Source: Mesaphorura yosii
Taxonomy: Eukaryota; Arthropoda; Collembola; Poduromorpha; Tullbergiidae
Reading direction: 5' to 3'
Assembly: GCA_009869945.1 (NCBI GenBank)
Contig: WIXG01000057.1
Coordinates: 1 to 64,000 of the forward strand
Length of the DNA: 64,000 bases
The notes below the pieces were generated by a model that saw only the letters and a list, made by a program, of their open reading frames with translations, made no database searches and was not told where the DNA came from. Position numbers and translations under genes: made by a program. Shown piece by piece: positions 14,128-27,100 of the stretch (positions are counted from its first letter, which is position 1; every line of letters begins with the position of its first letter).

Positions 14128-15052
14128 AGGCCATGCAATCAAAGCAGAACCAGCCAGAAGCAAGCACTGAATGCAGCATTATTTAATTTGTTTAATTATA
14201 TTACTTTGTTGTCCTTTCTTTTTCTGTAGATAAGCTCAAGTGATTCCAACTTAATGAATACTTGCTCAAGACAAGAGAATGCATTATCAACATATAGTTT
14301 TCTAACGTCGTAGGAAAGATAAAGAAACTTATTCGGAAAGCTAAACCTAATCACGATAATTAAGTATTAAGATGCGTGTAGACAATTGTTCCCAGAGAAT
14401 TGTTTCCACTATGACGAATGACGAAGTGCAATCATTACGCAATTTTTTGATTTAAGATGTCCATTTTCTCCATCATAGAGTATTTTGATTAATGCCCTGT
14501 AGAATATAGAACCGTGAACTTATATTAATGCCGGATCCACAAAAAGAATATTCATTACATTGTTACGATTGATTGAATTACGATAGCGTAGCGGGTATCG
14601 AAATACTTAAATAATGAAATACTGTATACATTATCACCAGTATCATTCATGTACGAGAAAAGTTTCGAATAAACGATTGAATAAGATGAGTTTAATTGCG
14701 TCCATTATTTTTGACGAGGAACTATGCTGCCAGGATCGAAAGCCCGGCTGCACTTGACGTGTCGGGTCCACGTAGGCGCGGACTCCTTGGTGGAGTTCGT
14801 GTAATGACCCGAATTTTGACAATTACTATAGGATTACTTCACAATCATCTTCCGATTCCGAGCTTCCAAGCTCCTGCGCATTCGATTTCATTCGAAAGTT
14901 CAAAAGGACGGGCATAATCCGCGTGATATTTTGTACGAACGCAACGCATTCCGTCGAAGTTTTGGTCGAAGGCCATCTCGCCACTCATTCCGAAGAAATG
15001 CATCAAAATTCAAATTGGAAATCCAATTATCTCCAAATTATCCTGATTCACT
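14128..15052. other. cobl 3' UTR and PKA 5' flank
   Basis: AT-rich up to about 14690 (3' UTR of the upstream gene), then more GC-rich sequence that probably holds the PKA promoter and 5' UTR. Small open frames at 14696-14917 and 14931-15254 have no coding character. Confidence 0.5.
14668..14673 (+). terminator. polyadenylation signal, cordon-bleu-like gene
   Basis: AATAAA about 540 bp after the stop codon at 14127 and before the PKA gene; the likely 3' end signal of the upstream transcript. Confidence 0.55.
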
Positions 15053-16374
<1,322 letters not shown>

Positions 16375-16455
16375 GAACGCATCCTTCATTCACTCAAATC
16401 AAAATTCTGAGCTGCAAAATTGATGAGCAATCTTGAATTAACGATTGGCATGATT

Positions 16456-16461
16456 TTTATT
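16456..16461 (-). terminator. polyadenylation signal for D2HGDH
   Basis: AATAAA on the minus strand, about 105 bp past the D2HGDH stop. Confidence 0.5.
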
Positions 16462-16509
16462 GCGTCAACGTCAACAATCAAGACAATTGAATTCTAAAAA
16501 TGAACAAAT

Positions 16510-16515
16510 ATTAAA
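16510..16515 (+). terminator. candidate polyadenylation signal for PKA
   Basis: ATTAAA on the plus strand 136 bp past the PKA stop. It lies beyond the signal used by the opposing gene, so the two convergent 3' UTRs probably overlap by tens of bases. Confidence 0.35.
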
Positions 16516-16564
16516 ATATCGTCCTTATTTTTTCGTGTCGCCTTTCGCGGAATGAAAAATCAGT

Positions 16565-18732
16565 CTATCTCGTCGGCAAAACTTTGTACGGGTTTAGTAT
16601 TCCATTCGGGTCGAACAGTTTCTTGATCTGCTTCATCACAGCAATTGACTCGGGCGATTTTGAGTACGACATGAAGTTAGGCTTCTTGAACCCAAGGCCG
16701 TGTTCGGCGGATACACTTCCCCGAAACTTCCGAATGTATTCAAACACGTAAGGTTCGATTGCGGCTGTTATTTTTGGATCATACTCGGTCGTCGTAATAT
16801 TCAGGTGAATGTTTCCATCACCTAAAAGGGCGGGTGTAAAGTATTCAGGAATCAGCAAGAATGCTAGATCAATGAAACCTAATTAGCCTGATTTGGTTAC
16901 CAATGTGCCCGTATCCAGAACACCGCTTCACAGTCGTGAAGGACTTCAGATGCTCTTTCATGTCGAGCACCAGCTCATTGAAATGCTTCAACGGTAAAGA
17001 TAAATCGTACTTGTACACGTATCCGTCGTGCTTCAGCGCTTCAGATATGCTTTCGCGAACTTTCCAAATTGCCTGAAATCGCATCATTTTATATTCATAA
17101 CATTATTGCCTTCGAGGTCGGTGGGGCACAATTTTACCAGCATTTGACTTGTGTCTGTAGCCACCGTTCCACCATCTGCAATTGCTTTCTGACCTCCATT
17201 GCCTCCTTCCATGATATTTTGTAGGAAAGTGTTGAGCTTCTCTTCATCGTGCGCTGAATTTGATCCCGAACACTCGATCAACATATAAAACGGATACTCC
17301 CCAATTGGATTTCGTAGATTTAAGTTCTCTGTCACACATTTCATCGAATCAGAATCAATGTATTCGCAAGAAGACAGGATCTCTCCTAGATTGCGTTTGG
17401 CGAGTTTGAACACTTCAAGGAGCGCCTCAAATTTGTTCAGCCCTGCGAATCAAGACGGCAAGATCTTCAAGAGGAGCCCTTAGTGTCGACAGATATTCAC
17501 TATTCAGTACCTAGTAATGCCAGATTAATAGCGTTCGGTTTTGGAGGACAGTGTATTGCTACTTTGCTCACTACGCCAAGAGTTCCTTCTGACCCAATGA
17601 ACAAGTGCTTTAAATCGTAGCCGGTATTATCTTTCTTCATTTCATTCATGCAATCAAGTACAGTCCCATCCGCGAGAACCTGTTCAAAAAAGAGCGTGGG
17701 ATGAAAATTAAGGACTGAACGAACTTGACCAAACTTACAGCTTCGACCCCAAGCACAGTTGAATGTAAGCTCCCATATCTCAGCAATCGCAACCTAAAGA
17801 ATTACAAGATAATACTGGTTAATCAAAGTCCCTTCTGTGACTTTTGAGAGCATAATTTTCCAGCTTTACCCTCCTGCATTTGTTGACACATTCCCTCCGA
17901 TGTGGCAACTACCTTTTGCACCCTTAATTAATGTAAAACTTATTAATGCATGGGATAAAGCACGTAAAAGTATAATTACTTGAGAGTTTCGTTTGTTTCA
18001 TCATACCAAATCAAGAGGCATCATTAGATTTCGGTTTAGCAGGTAATCATTGAGGACTTCCAGGACACAGCCGGACTGACAAGTCAAGACACCTTCAAAG
18101 AATCAGAGTTTATGCTATATTATTAACAAGCTCTTACACAGTTCGACCGTTATCTTCCCCACGTACCTGAAATCTCATCCAAGCTAATAATTTGATTCAT
18201 AAGAAGTGTTGAAATAATGATTTCATCGAAGACGGGCACGCTCCCACCAACCAACCCAGTATTGCCAGCCTGAGGACAAACAGCCAGCTTTCGTTGATTG
18301 CAGTGTTTCAAAATCTGACTCAATTCTTCAGTCGTCTTTGGCTTCAAAAGAAGCTGACTTGCTCCTGGGATCAAATTAACAGAATTATTAACCTCAGGCG
18401 TCAGCAGGCCAGGCATATCGCACCACAGATCATACACAAATCACTCTTACTTACCAACCTCTGACAATTCCAATCCAATCAGTATTGTGTCCTTCCAAAT
18501 CGGTCGGGTCGCTGATTACTCGAGACTTCCCGAGAATGTTCTCAAAATGTTTGATGTCTTGCTCCTCCAGCACGGCATAACTTCCTCTTGACACCTGGTC
18601 CTTGTAGCGTACGCTCGTCAGCTCCACTTGGGATGCCATGTTTCTGCTGGCCACGGCGCAGGACCGGGAAACTGTCTTCCTGACCGTGCTGGCCACAATT
18701 CGGGATGACAAAGTACAAAAATTTGCAGCCAT
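16565..18732 (-). CDS. D2HGDH: D-2-hydroxyglutarate dehydrogenase, mitochondrial
   Basis: FAD-linked oxidase of the mitochondrial matrix that converts D-2-hydroxyglutarate to 2-oxoglutarate. Nine exons on the minus strand: 18732-18459, 18364-18167, 18092-18007, 17922-17870, 17793-17739, 17679-17511, 17442-17138, 17072-16901, 16821-16565. They join in phase to 522 residues, the size of animal D2HGDH. The N-terminus ([16 protein letters not shown]) is Arg/Ser-rich and lacks acidic residues, as a mitochondrial presequence should. FAD-domain motifs [32 protein letters not shown] and [10 protein letters not shown] are intact. The C-terminal oxidase half has [13 protein letters not shown] and SVSAEHGLG, and the protein ends [11 protein letters not shown]. 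It is tail-to-tail with PKA (190 bp between stops) and head-to-head with DRC7. Confidence 0.96.
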
Positions 18733-19305
18733 CGCTTATGGCTACTGCGTCTTTTTCCTGGGTTCCTTCTAAACGTTCGTAACGTCCAAAATCAGTCACT
18801 CGGCTCGCAGATGGCATGCAACTGAATCAGACAAACAAATACTTCAAACTTCAAACATAACCTTCGGCTCCTTTGACTGATAACCTTGTCACTGTCACTG
18901 TACTTTGTTTCGTGCGATTCAAACTTGAACAAACCACGCTCCGACTTGTGCGCAGCAGTGCGATCAGCTGAGTTGAGCTGAGGTTTGACAATTCCAAGTG
19001 CCAACCAAACCGTACGCGTGCATGCGCTGTATCCGTGAAAGAAGCTTGAAATTGATCTAATTCCTGTGTACATTCCTAGTGGGATGACTCCGATCGTTAA
19101 ACTCCTTTGCTATGGAACGATGTTTGATCCATGACACGCAAAGATATGGAACACGCCGCCGCGGATGATGATGGGCTGTTTGCTGCTGGAGGCACAGCAT
19201 TATAATCCGAATTCAGGATTGCTTGTAGAGAAGTCTTGAAAGTCTCGTTGAAAGATATTAAAAACCCAAGTTGAATTAGCCCTGCGATCTCTGATCAGTT
19301 CCACC
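18733..19305. promoter_or_regulatory. shared divergent promoter region, D2HGDH / DRC7
   Basis: 573 bp separate two divergent start codons, so both promoters and 5' UTRs must lie here unless untranslated exons extend further. No TATA box or other definite element was recognised. Confidence 0.5.
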
Positions 19306-22300
19306 ATGAGCGTTCCACAAATAAAGTCAGTGGAAATCACCAGTGAGGCGGAAGAATCCGGCCCCGAAACGGAAGGAGAAGAGGAAGAGTCCGAATTCGA
19401 ATATGATCAAGATGACAATGAGGAAGAAGGAGGGGAAGAAGAAGACACCCAACCGTCTGCATCTCAGCAGCACCAGCAATATTCGCAGTTCGTACTTCCG
19501 GTGGACTTTGACTTGGAGGAGGAGGAAGAAGAGGAACCCGAATTAACTGAGAAGTCATACCGAATAAAGCGAAACAATGAGCTCGACTTTCTCAACGTGA
19601 AGGAACTCGTCAACTCCCTGTCGAAGATAACACTTGTCTGGCCGGAAGATCTGCCCGATTACAACGAAGCCGAGTTTAAAGCCGATCCAAAGTAAGGAAA
19701 TGTTACTTTTAATTTTAGACACAATAAACCGAACCAATTTGCAAGATTTGCACGATTTGAGCCTGCGTCTTCTGTTTCAGGCGTCTCAACCTCCCATCCT
19801 CCTTTTACAAGTGCTCGCCGCTGGAAAAAGCCGTCCTATTCTACGCTGAGAACTTTCGCAAGCAGTTCCTCTACAAATTTCCAGGTCGACGACCGCCGCT
19901 ACTTGCACCAAAGAATGAGTGCGACTGCCAAAAACTGTTTTCGACGTACATTCAGCCCACAGCTGCGCTTGGATACCTGGAATTTTACAATCCGGAAACA
20001 TGCGTGAAATTCTTTAAGGACTACTTTTCGCCACAAATGCTTGAGCCTGTTCCGGATCCGGTTAGAATTCTTTTACATTTTTAGGCTAGTTAGCTCTAGA
20101 AAAACTTAGTTTCGGAATTCAGCTTTGTTTTCGATCGTTTTGTAGCCAACTCGAATAAGATCCCACGTCTCAGTTCTGAAAAATCGACTGGCGAACGTAT
20201 TTGAGCATTCGATTGTGGTGGTTTCGCTGCTGATTGGCGCTGGCTACAATGCATACGTCGTCGATGGTTATGCATCGGAGGAAATAACAACAATGTGCGG
20301 TCGAGATGACTACACAGAAGACATGCCCGATAAATTGGATTACTTTTCTGATAAGGTGATCAAAACTACACTACAAATCCCTTACTTGTCTTGGGCTAGA
20401 TAGCTGGCAGATTCACTGCTCTTTCTGGTTTTGATCTCAGTTTGCCAAACACAAACGGGTCGGCCACAAACCGAAAGCGACTGACAGCAGGCATGACGAA
20501 ACTGAGATGGTCGGAAAGGACTCAGAAGCCGTGACTTCAGTGTTTCCAATTAAGTACCGTCTGAAGCCAAAGAAGGAGTTTAAAAGCAAGTATGAAATGG
20601 AGATGGAGGAGCGTGAAGAAAAGCGGAAGCAGGACGAGGAGAGACTTCGTGAAGAAAAGGAGTATAGAGAGTGGATGGTTAGTCCAAAGTGTATATGCAC
20701 CTTTATCATTGTCAATTTCAGTAAATTATGTAAACCTTATGGTTCAGAAAAATCAACGGCCTCCACCAGCGGATGTCATGACCGGCCACCGATCGCACGC
20801 CTGGGTCCTTATTTTGCCAGGCATGATTCCTGAGATAGGGCCACATGGAGAAACAGCCGGTCCTTATTTCCTGGAAGTCTTCTCTGGAACCAAACGACCG
20901 GCTTCTGACCCGAATTTTCATGGTATCGAGGCTGTCTTCAATCACAAAAATTACTGGGTCAATCTTCAAGCTCCGGGCAAAAATTGCTCCGTAAGTTTGT
21001 GTTATAGTTGTATGGAAAGGAGAAAAGTCGTGTCTTCGTTGATTCGGGTTCCGTCAAACGCAGGAGATTAACTTCAATCTGGAGGACTTGGAATGCTGGG
21101 CGAAGATGATTTATGAACCGTCCCTGCAGAAGAAAGTGAAAGAAGCTGAGTCTATATCCAGCTTCCAAGATGAAGAGCACGAGGAGATTGTGATGCCAGA
21201 ATTGCATATGACGATGCCTCCTTCATGGACAACTGAGCTGCAAATCTCTGAAGAAGGTTCAAAGTCGGCATTTGTTTTTGTAAGTTTCTAACGTGATATT
21301 AATCAAGCGCATTTTGCAGATTATCGGAAGAAATTCCCTGGTGGTAAGAAAACATTCGACTTCAACGACGCCATGGTCGAAGTGGCGGCTCCGTTTGTTA
21401 ACGAGGACGGACTCGTGAAAAGGATCATTAAATTTTCTGGCAAACCGAGGGATCCGAAGAATTTGCTGTACATCGAAGAAAGATTTGATAAACGGAAGGA
21501 CAAAATGCAGAAGCGAGTCTGGCACAAGAAAGGACGCGTCGTTCATGAATATTTTGATAAGGGAAGAAAGGACGCATTGAAAGGTAAATTCTATCGCCTT
21601 TGTCTGATTTTCCGATGTGTTCTCTCCAAGCGAATTGCTTACATAGAACACATTCACGTGTCTGGGAGAAATAAGACTCACTTCCCACGCCACTTGTATT
21701 ACTATTCAAACGTCCACCCGGAAGGTGTTAACCATCGTCAAGTTGTCCATCGGGGCTTAGGTACTCAAAATCGTGGACGTTTCTCGTCCATTCTCCATGC
21801 GCTATGCTAAAAGAAGGCATCTCATTTAAATAGTTGAACACTTCGAAAATCGTCATGATTTTCTGTACTACCGATTCACTGCGTTTGGCGGGGTCCTCTG
21901 CCGAACTCTTCAGCCAAAGGACGTGAAATCCAAAACCAAAATCTTTGTGGAGTTTGTCAAAGGAGACACGAGTCGAAATCGGTCCAGGAGAAAGATAATT
22001 GTGAGCAAGTACACCAAAGTCCGGAGCATGATGGGTAAACTTAATGATGTCCATTCTCATATCTTCCGAAGGGAATCATAGAAAAATTTCACCGGAATCC
22101 ACAGAAAGAAGCGGACCACGACATTGCTGAAAAGCACATGCTCATAGAGGAAGGCAAGTTCCGCATTCTCTTTCACTACGGCGATGAAAGCTTCACAAGG
22201 CGATCGCTCGAGTTCTTCAAGTCGGTTAAAGGATTCAAGAAGGAGACTGTTGACTTTAAGCCGGAGGATTGCATCGAATATCGGGTAAATGCGGCTCTTT

Positions 22301-23456
22301 CGAATTGTGATCAAGGGATTAAGGCAATTTGCAATTTGCAACCTACAATGTGCCCTTTTTCTTTGAAGGTCGATCCATTCTCTCCTCGTACTCCGATATT
22401 TGAGAAATACGTCATCCTTAAGCAACTCCAAGCGGACCAGGTCAGGTCCATCGATAAAGCCAGAGAGGCCGAGGACGAGGTAGTTAATCGGGACAAGCAG
22501 TCAGTTATTCCGAACCTCGCATTAGTATTTGCACTCGTTTCTTTTCAGGTTTACCAAACAGTGACGAATCGCGTGCAAGAAGACTGGAAAAATGAACTCG
22601 AACTCGATTATAGCACACAGGCTGCCACGGAGGAGGAAAAAGCAAGAAAGAAAGAAATGGTAAGCGACTAAATGCCTTGCCAAAGCGGTTTCCCTTTACG
22701 ACTTCAGTCTGATTCTTTCGCTCAGGACTCGGAAGAGGAGATGGACCTGTCCGGAATCGATTTCGCATCTCCGTACTTAGAGCTCATGGTCCCGAAGAAT
22801 TTAGACGAGGAATTGGCTCTCAAACAATTCATTCTACAGAATGCGAAGGACAGAATCATGAGACAAGCTGAGCACATCGCACATTGTTACCAATTGGAGA
22901 GTGAGAATTTGAAGAATCTTCTGAAGTCTCCTCCTAATCCTAAGGACGAGCTTGACGCACAAAGCCATGGCTTTGCAACGTATTATGATCATGTTCTCTG
23001 CAAAATGCACATAATGGAACAACGGTTGCTTCGACACCGGGTCAAAGCTCCTGGTAAAGTATCTCCAGTCTCCTGCAAACAAGGAATTTTACTAGTAACA
23101 CTGTTCATTGCGTTCCAGGTGACTACACCAGCCTTCTCATTAAAGTCCTTCAGCACCCACTGCTAAATAAATTTACGGAGGAGGATAAACTACAAAAACA
23201 GCGTCAGTTAATCGAGGCGTTGGCCCCACCGCCAGAAGAGAAAAAGCCTGAACACCTGAGCTGCTGCGTGCTTGACTACGTGTTCAAGTACACAGAAAAG
23301 AAGAAGCAGGTCGAAGAGAAGAGAATCGTGACAGACGCAGACGAAGAGGAGGAAGAGGAAGAAGAGGCCGGGCAGCAGCCTGCGCTGATGATTCCGACTG
23401 AAGAACGAGCAAGCGTGAGCCAGAGACGTGAGACCATGGCAATGGCGCACCCGTAA
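19306..23456 (+). CDS. DRC7: dynein regulatory complex subunit 7 (CCDC135/lobo)
   Basis: Structural subunit of the nexin-dynein regulatory complex in motile 9+2 axonemes, in arthropods mainly sperm flagella. Thirteen exons join in phase (19306-19691, 19781-20060, 20146-20355, 20441-20677, 20748-20990, 21064-21256, 21320-21583, 21834-22000, 22072-22284, 22369-22479, 22549-22659, 22726-23053, 23119-23456) to about 1,026 residues. Order: acidic N-terminus (about 10-75), the DRC7 block including LFYAENFRKQFLYKFPGRRP, a transglutaminase-like segment with SLLIGAGYNAYVVDGYAS, a charged coiled coil (about 335-370), the conserved HAWVLILPGMIPEIG and GIEAVFNHKNYWVNLQ segments, MORN-like DFNDAMVEVAAPF, and a Glu-rich C-terminus. 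Where family members have a Cys-containing NC(F/Y)(D/E)FS motif, this protein reads NVFEHS, so the ancestral nucleophile is absent. Long but otherwise complete. Confidence 0.93.
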
Positions 23457-23511
23457 TTCTTAAAGCTCTACGCGTGGTCATGATTGCTGTACACACGTTG
23501 ACTATTTTGGC

Positions 23512-23517
23512 AATAAA
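23512..23517 (+). terminator. polyadenylation signal, DRC7
   Basis: AATAAA 56 bp after the DRC7 stop codon. Confidence 0.6.
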
Positions 23518-24533
23518 AAACTGAATAATGCGACGACAGGCTCTCAACATGCTCCATCGAAGTCACTGTCACTGTCACCGCTTTGGGTGGTCACGTGCAG
23601 ACTTTCGCGTAATGAAAGGAGGACAGGAAAGGGTGCCGAGTGCAGGCAACAACCAACACGCTCATAAAAGCCATTATTACTGAATGATTCCCGTTTAACC
23701 CTCGTCTTTCGAAAGTGAGTGCGATTGTGTTAATTCATTACATAATAGGCTGGGAAAATGGGAAATGGGTGCTCTTATTTGTCAAGTGCGTGCGGCATGC
23801 GTTGCGTTCCTGAACCAGCACGGGCGGATGATTATACCCTCAGCGAGGCAGGCAGCTTCCATTGTCCGTGAGTGTTACGGACCATGTAATTGTATCAAAG
23901 TCAATGATGCATGTTGTCGGCGGCATCGCTTGGTGCATGGCGTATTGTTCCAAGTTATCAATAAATTGACAATCGCAATCGCTCCAGTTCCCGTCCGTTC
24001 GTCACGTCTATGAATAATCTGTAATCTGCGTTTTGTGATGCGGCCAATCTGTTTTTATGGTTTGGTGTATGGACTCTATTATTACGATTAGCCTTGTCGC
24101 CCTCAACAGCTTCAGGCTCGGGGCTCTTTCCTTTGTGAATTGTATTGACTGTTGATCTGTGGGAACCTGCAAACCCGGTTTAAAATTCGGATTTTGGATT
24201 TACTGATTTGCATCTCGCCTTTCGCGTGTGTCATGAATTCATTCTCATCACTATTCATGGAGAATTTTATACTCTTGCATTTTGCCATCGTAGAGAGAAA
24301 AGGGTTGCGTTATTTAAATATTTATCCATGTTTAAATTAAAATGTTACATTAACTCATTAATTTTTCGACCTTTTACAACGCAATTTGTGCCTGTGTCTG
24401 TATCGAATAGCATTACAGTTGACTAGAATTAAATGGAAGATTCTGCGTAGTGCTAAATGATCGAATTTATGAAATTTGCGAGGCTAATTCAGGCCAATAA
24501 ACTGAATGTCTGTGTATTAGAATGATCTATGCT

Positions 24534-24625
24534 GGAACAATTGCGTGGAACATTTTACTGGGAACAATTCTCGGAAAAAATTGTCTGGGAACAATTTATT
24601 GTCTTGGAACAATTTTCTGGGAACG
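24534..24625 (+). repeat. imperfect tandem cluster of GGAACAATT units
   Basis: Units CTGGAACAATT, GTGGAACATTTT, TGGGAACAATT, TGGGAACAATTT, TTGGAACAATTTT and TGGGAACG recur with spacing of roughly 12-22 bp, so this is a short degenerate minisatellite. Each intact unit contains AACAAT, which matches the core bound by SOX HMG proteins. It lies about 110 bp upstream of the putative peptide precursor. Regulatory use is an inference. Confidence 0.55.
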
Positions 24626-24734
24626 TCGATGTTCTAGAAAGAATTCTCAGCTTCCATTTTTGGCTAAATTGCAATGCGACAATTAGTTGAAATGTCGTTG
24701 GTTTTTTAAAGAAATTTTGCTGAAACCGACCGTT

Positions 24735-25085
24735 ATGTGTGTTGTTGCGCTGATACTGCTAGCCTCGGCTGTACAGACCACGCTCGGTAGCCCTCTGCCC
24801 ACCAATCTGTGTATTTACATCTTTCTCTCCTCTTTCGAAATTAATGCAAAAGTCGAAATAAGTCAATGGAATGAAATTGATTTGTTCTGCATTCTATTGG
24901 ATCTGAGTGCGCTGTACAGGTTTCTAAATGTCAAAGCAAATACGCCAATTTCTGTCTAATTTGCATTAAAATTGGCCCAAATATGAAGTATTGGCTCTAC
25001 AGATTTCGTGCCCGCACCGCAGTTCGTGGAAATCACAGACAAGGGCCGATTTTTTATCCCGGTGCGGCGCGGTAAGCGTACTTGA
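24735..25085 (+). CDS. putative small secreted peptide precursor (neuropeptide-like)
   Basis: Two exons, 24735-24786 and 25003-25085, join in phase 1 (CTC G|AT TTC) to a 45-residue protein. It opens with a signal peptide (MCVVALILLASAVQTTLG) and ends GRFFIPVRRGKRT. The GKR before the end is the standard amidation plus dibasic cleavage signal, so cleavage after the signal peptide would release one peptide of about 22 residues ending VRR-amide. No known arthropod peptide family was recognised. Weak points: the first donor (G|GTAGCC) is not the strongest, the exon could end earlier at the strong donor GTAAGC (25072), and no conserved homologue is known to me. Upstream there is a SOX-core-like repeat cluster, and a TATA box lies just downstream. 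Confidence 0.4.
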
Positions 25086-25089
25086 AATG

Positions 25090-25098
25090 TATAAATAG
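25090..25098 (+). promoter_or_regulatory. TATA box (TATAAATAG)
   Basis: A consensus TATA box reading rightward. No convincing coding exon follows within a few hundred bases; it could serve an untranslated first exon of the Fer2-like gene 2 kb downstream, or be chance. Confidence 0.35.
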
Positions 25099-27100
25099 AC
25101 AGAGGAACTTATTGACGAAGGTCGCGCGTCCACGCCAGTCGCACAGCGAGTATTTACAAACACACCGCAATCCGTGAAATCTCAATTTGGCTCGGTGACA
25201 TGATGTGGGGCATCTTCTTCGGGTGGTCGCGTGCCGAACCGTCCGCCACGCTTTCGAATTTCCACATACAAATATTTAATCGTTGCTTCGAACAATTGCG
25301 ACAAACTTTTCGACTGGCTGCAACCGAGTGTCCAATAATTTTCGAATACGCGCACGCGTCAGGCACAAAGCGTATGGCGAGTGCGAGTAGCGACGTGTGC
25401 CGGATTTGTACTTTGTCCGATTCGAATTCATGAGTCGTGATTCTGCTCGTGAGTTGCGGTCCTTCCGCTCGAACTGCAAACACATTAATTTCAAGTGTGC
25501 GGTGGTTTAAATACGGAACGCTCACCCTTTGGCACTAAAATTGATTTGTTTTGTGTGCGAATTGATTAATTCAGGAGCGACGAAGCTTAAAATGTTGAAA
25601 ACCTGCTTCTTCGAAGGAAAGACTGCGAAACCAGCGAAAGTGATTACGCTCAGGGAAATTGGAAGATCACGATGCTATTTCAAGCAGAAGCTCTGCTAGC
25701 TGACTGCTGAATTTGACAGGAGGGCGGAGACAAATGAGAGAATAAAGTCGCCGTCACCGCACTCGCACTACAGTCAAGTCAAGCAACGCACTGCAATGGA
25801 TCTTTTCCTCAAGTAGCACAAGCACACCACACCAAGAATAAAGTTCGGTGCGGTACGGTGTGGATTCTGGAGTCTGGAGCAAATGTGCTTTCACTCGAGT
25901 TATTTTGCTGTCAAACGCAGATACATTAAAAACGAGAAAGTGAGATCATTACAAGCTGAATACACACAAGTCTCAGAAATTGGGAAGGCTGACGCTGACA
26001 ATAAATTGTTAACTGTGCATTGATCAAGTTTGCGATTTCACATTCTGTTAGTCCTGAGAGCAAAAAATACAGCGCCAGTAAGTACACGCATAAAAATTCG
26101 AGAAACGGCAGATGTAATCTGTAGTTATAGTATAAAGAGGAAATTGTTGTAAGCCAATTGTATGGAACCTTAAGACTGACTGACTCTGATCTACTCATTT
26201 TTAGCTATCTAAAATTTTCGAAATTGCGTTATTGTGTAGAATCCAGTAATATATTCTAATTTTTTGTTTGTCTTGTTTCAAGACAATGCGAAATCGAGTT
26301 GTTGTAAGACTAATCATTGAACGAACTTGTAATTTACTCATTATTGTTGAAGATGCAATGGTAAAATGGTGCTTAAGGTCAGAAAGATTCATCCATCCAC
26401 ACTTGTACCTCACAGTTCAATTCAATTTCAGATTCCAGCATCCCGTTCCGTGCTCCACATATGTAATTGCAAAGTAATGCAGGGAAACGGTGAAACTTCT
26501 CCCGGACGGTTGTATCAATGCACACGAATTCGGTTGGTGATTGGAGCAGAGACGACAAAGGGTTCTTTGCTTCCTGCGGTGTGCTCCAGGATTGGATAAA
26601 AGTGTGCCGGAATGAAAAGGGGAGGGTTTCAGTCGTTTCAGGCTCGCGTACGGTACGCTTTTGTACACATTCTCGCTATTCTTTTCTGGTTCTTCTTTCG
26701 CTTTCTCTCAGCTCCGTGAAATGATTTCAAGTTCTATGAAAAACAAAAACCGAATCTCGCTTTTCATTTCATTTTCGTTTCGTGTGTCAGAACCAGTCGT
26801 CCTGCATGTGTCATTTCCAAGCTCCTTTCTTCTCTTTCAAGCGCCGTGTATTCAGTCTTGGAAAGCAGGAGCCCCGCATTTGAATTCTATTATAAAAGTT
26901 TTGGCAAAAGACTTCCAAAGTACTTTGCTTTGCTTGCTTTGAGTATTGAGTTCAATTTATTCGTCTTGAAATAAACAAGTGCCGTGCTTGTGCTTTGCTT
27001 TGCCGTGTGACCGTGCCCTATTCAGGTCTGGACGTTGAGATTCTTTGAGAGTTGGAGATTGAAATTGATTTCAGGCCAAGCTCGGCTGCTGGCTCTGAAA
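25099..27100. other. non-coding upstream region of the Fer2-like gene
   Basis: No reading frame with coding character. A frame at about 25574-25699 follows a good acceptor (ATTAATTCAG) and could be a terminal exon with three cysteines, but it has no identified partner. A splice acceptor TTTCAG at 27069-27074 just before the Fer2 start suggests an upstream non-coding exon in this stretch. Confidence 0.45.

Larger units (their letters stand above)
23457..24734. other. DRC7 3' flank, non-coding
   Basis: Only short unsupported frames are seen. The notable content is the imperfect GGAACAATT repeat cluster at 24534-24625, annotated separately. Confidence 0.5.

Noticed and set aside
25200-25433. 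Plus-strand frame beginning MMWGIFFGW downstream of the TATA box
   Set aside because: No domain, no homologue recognised and no splice continuation; the TATA box alone is insufficient.
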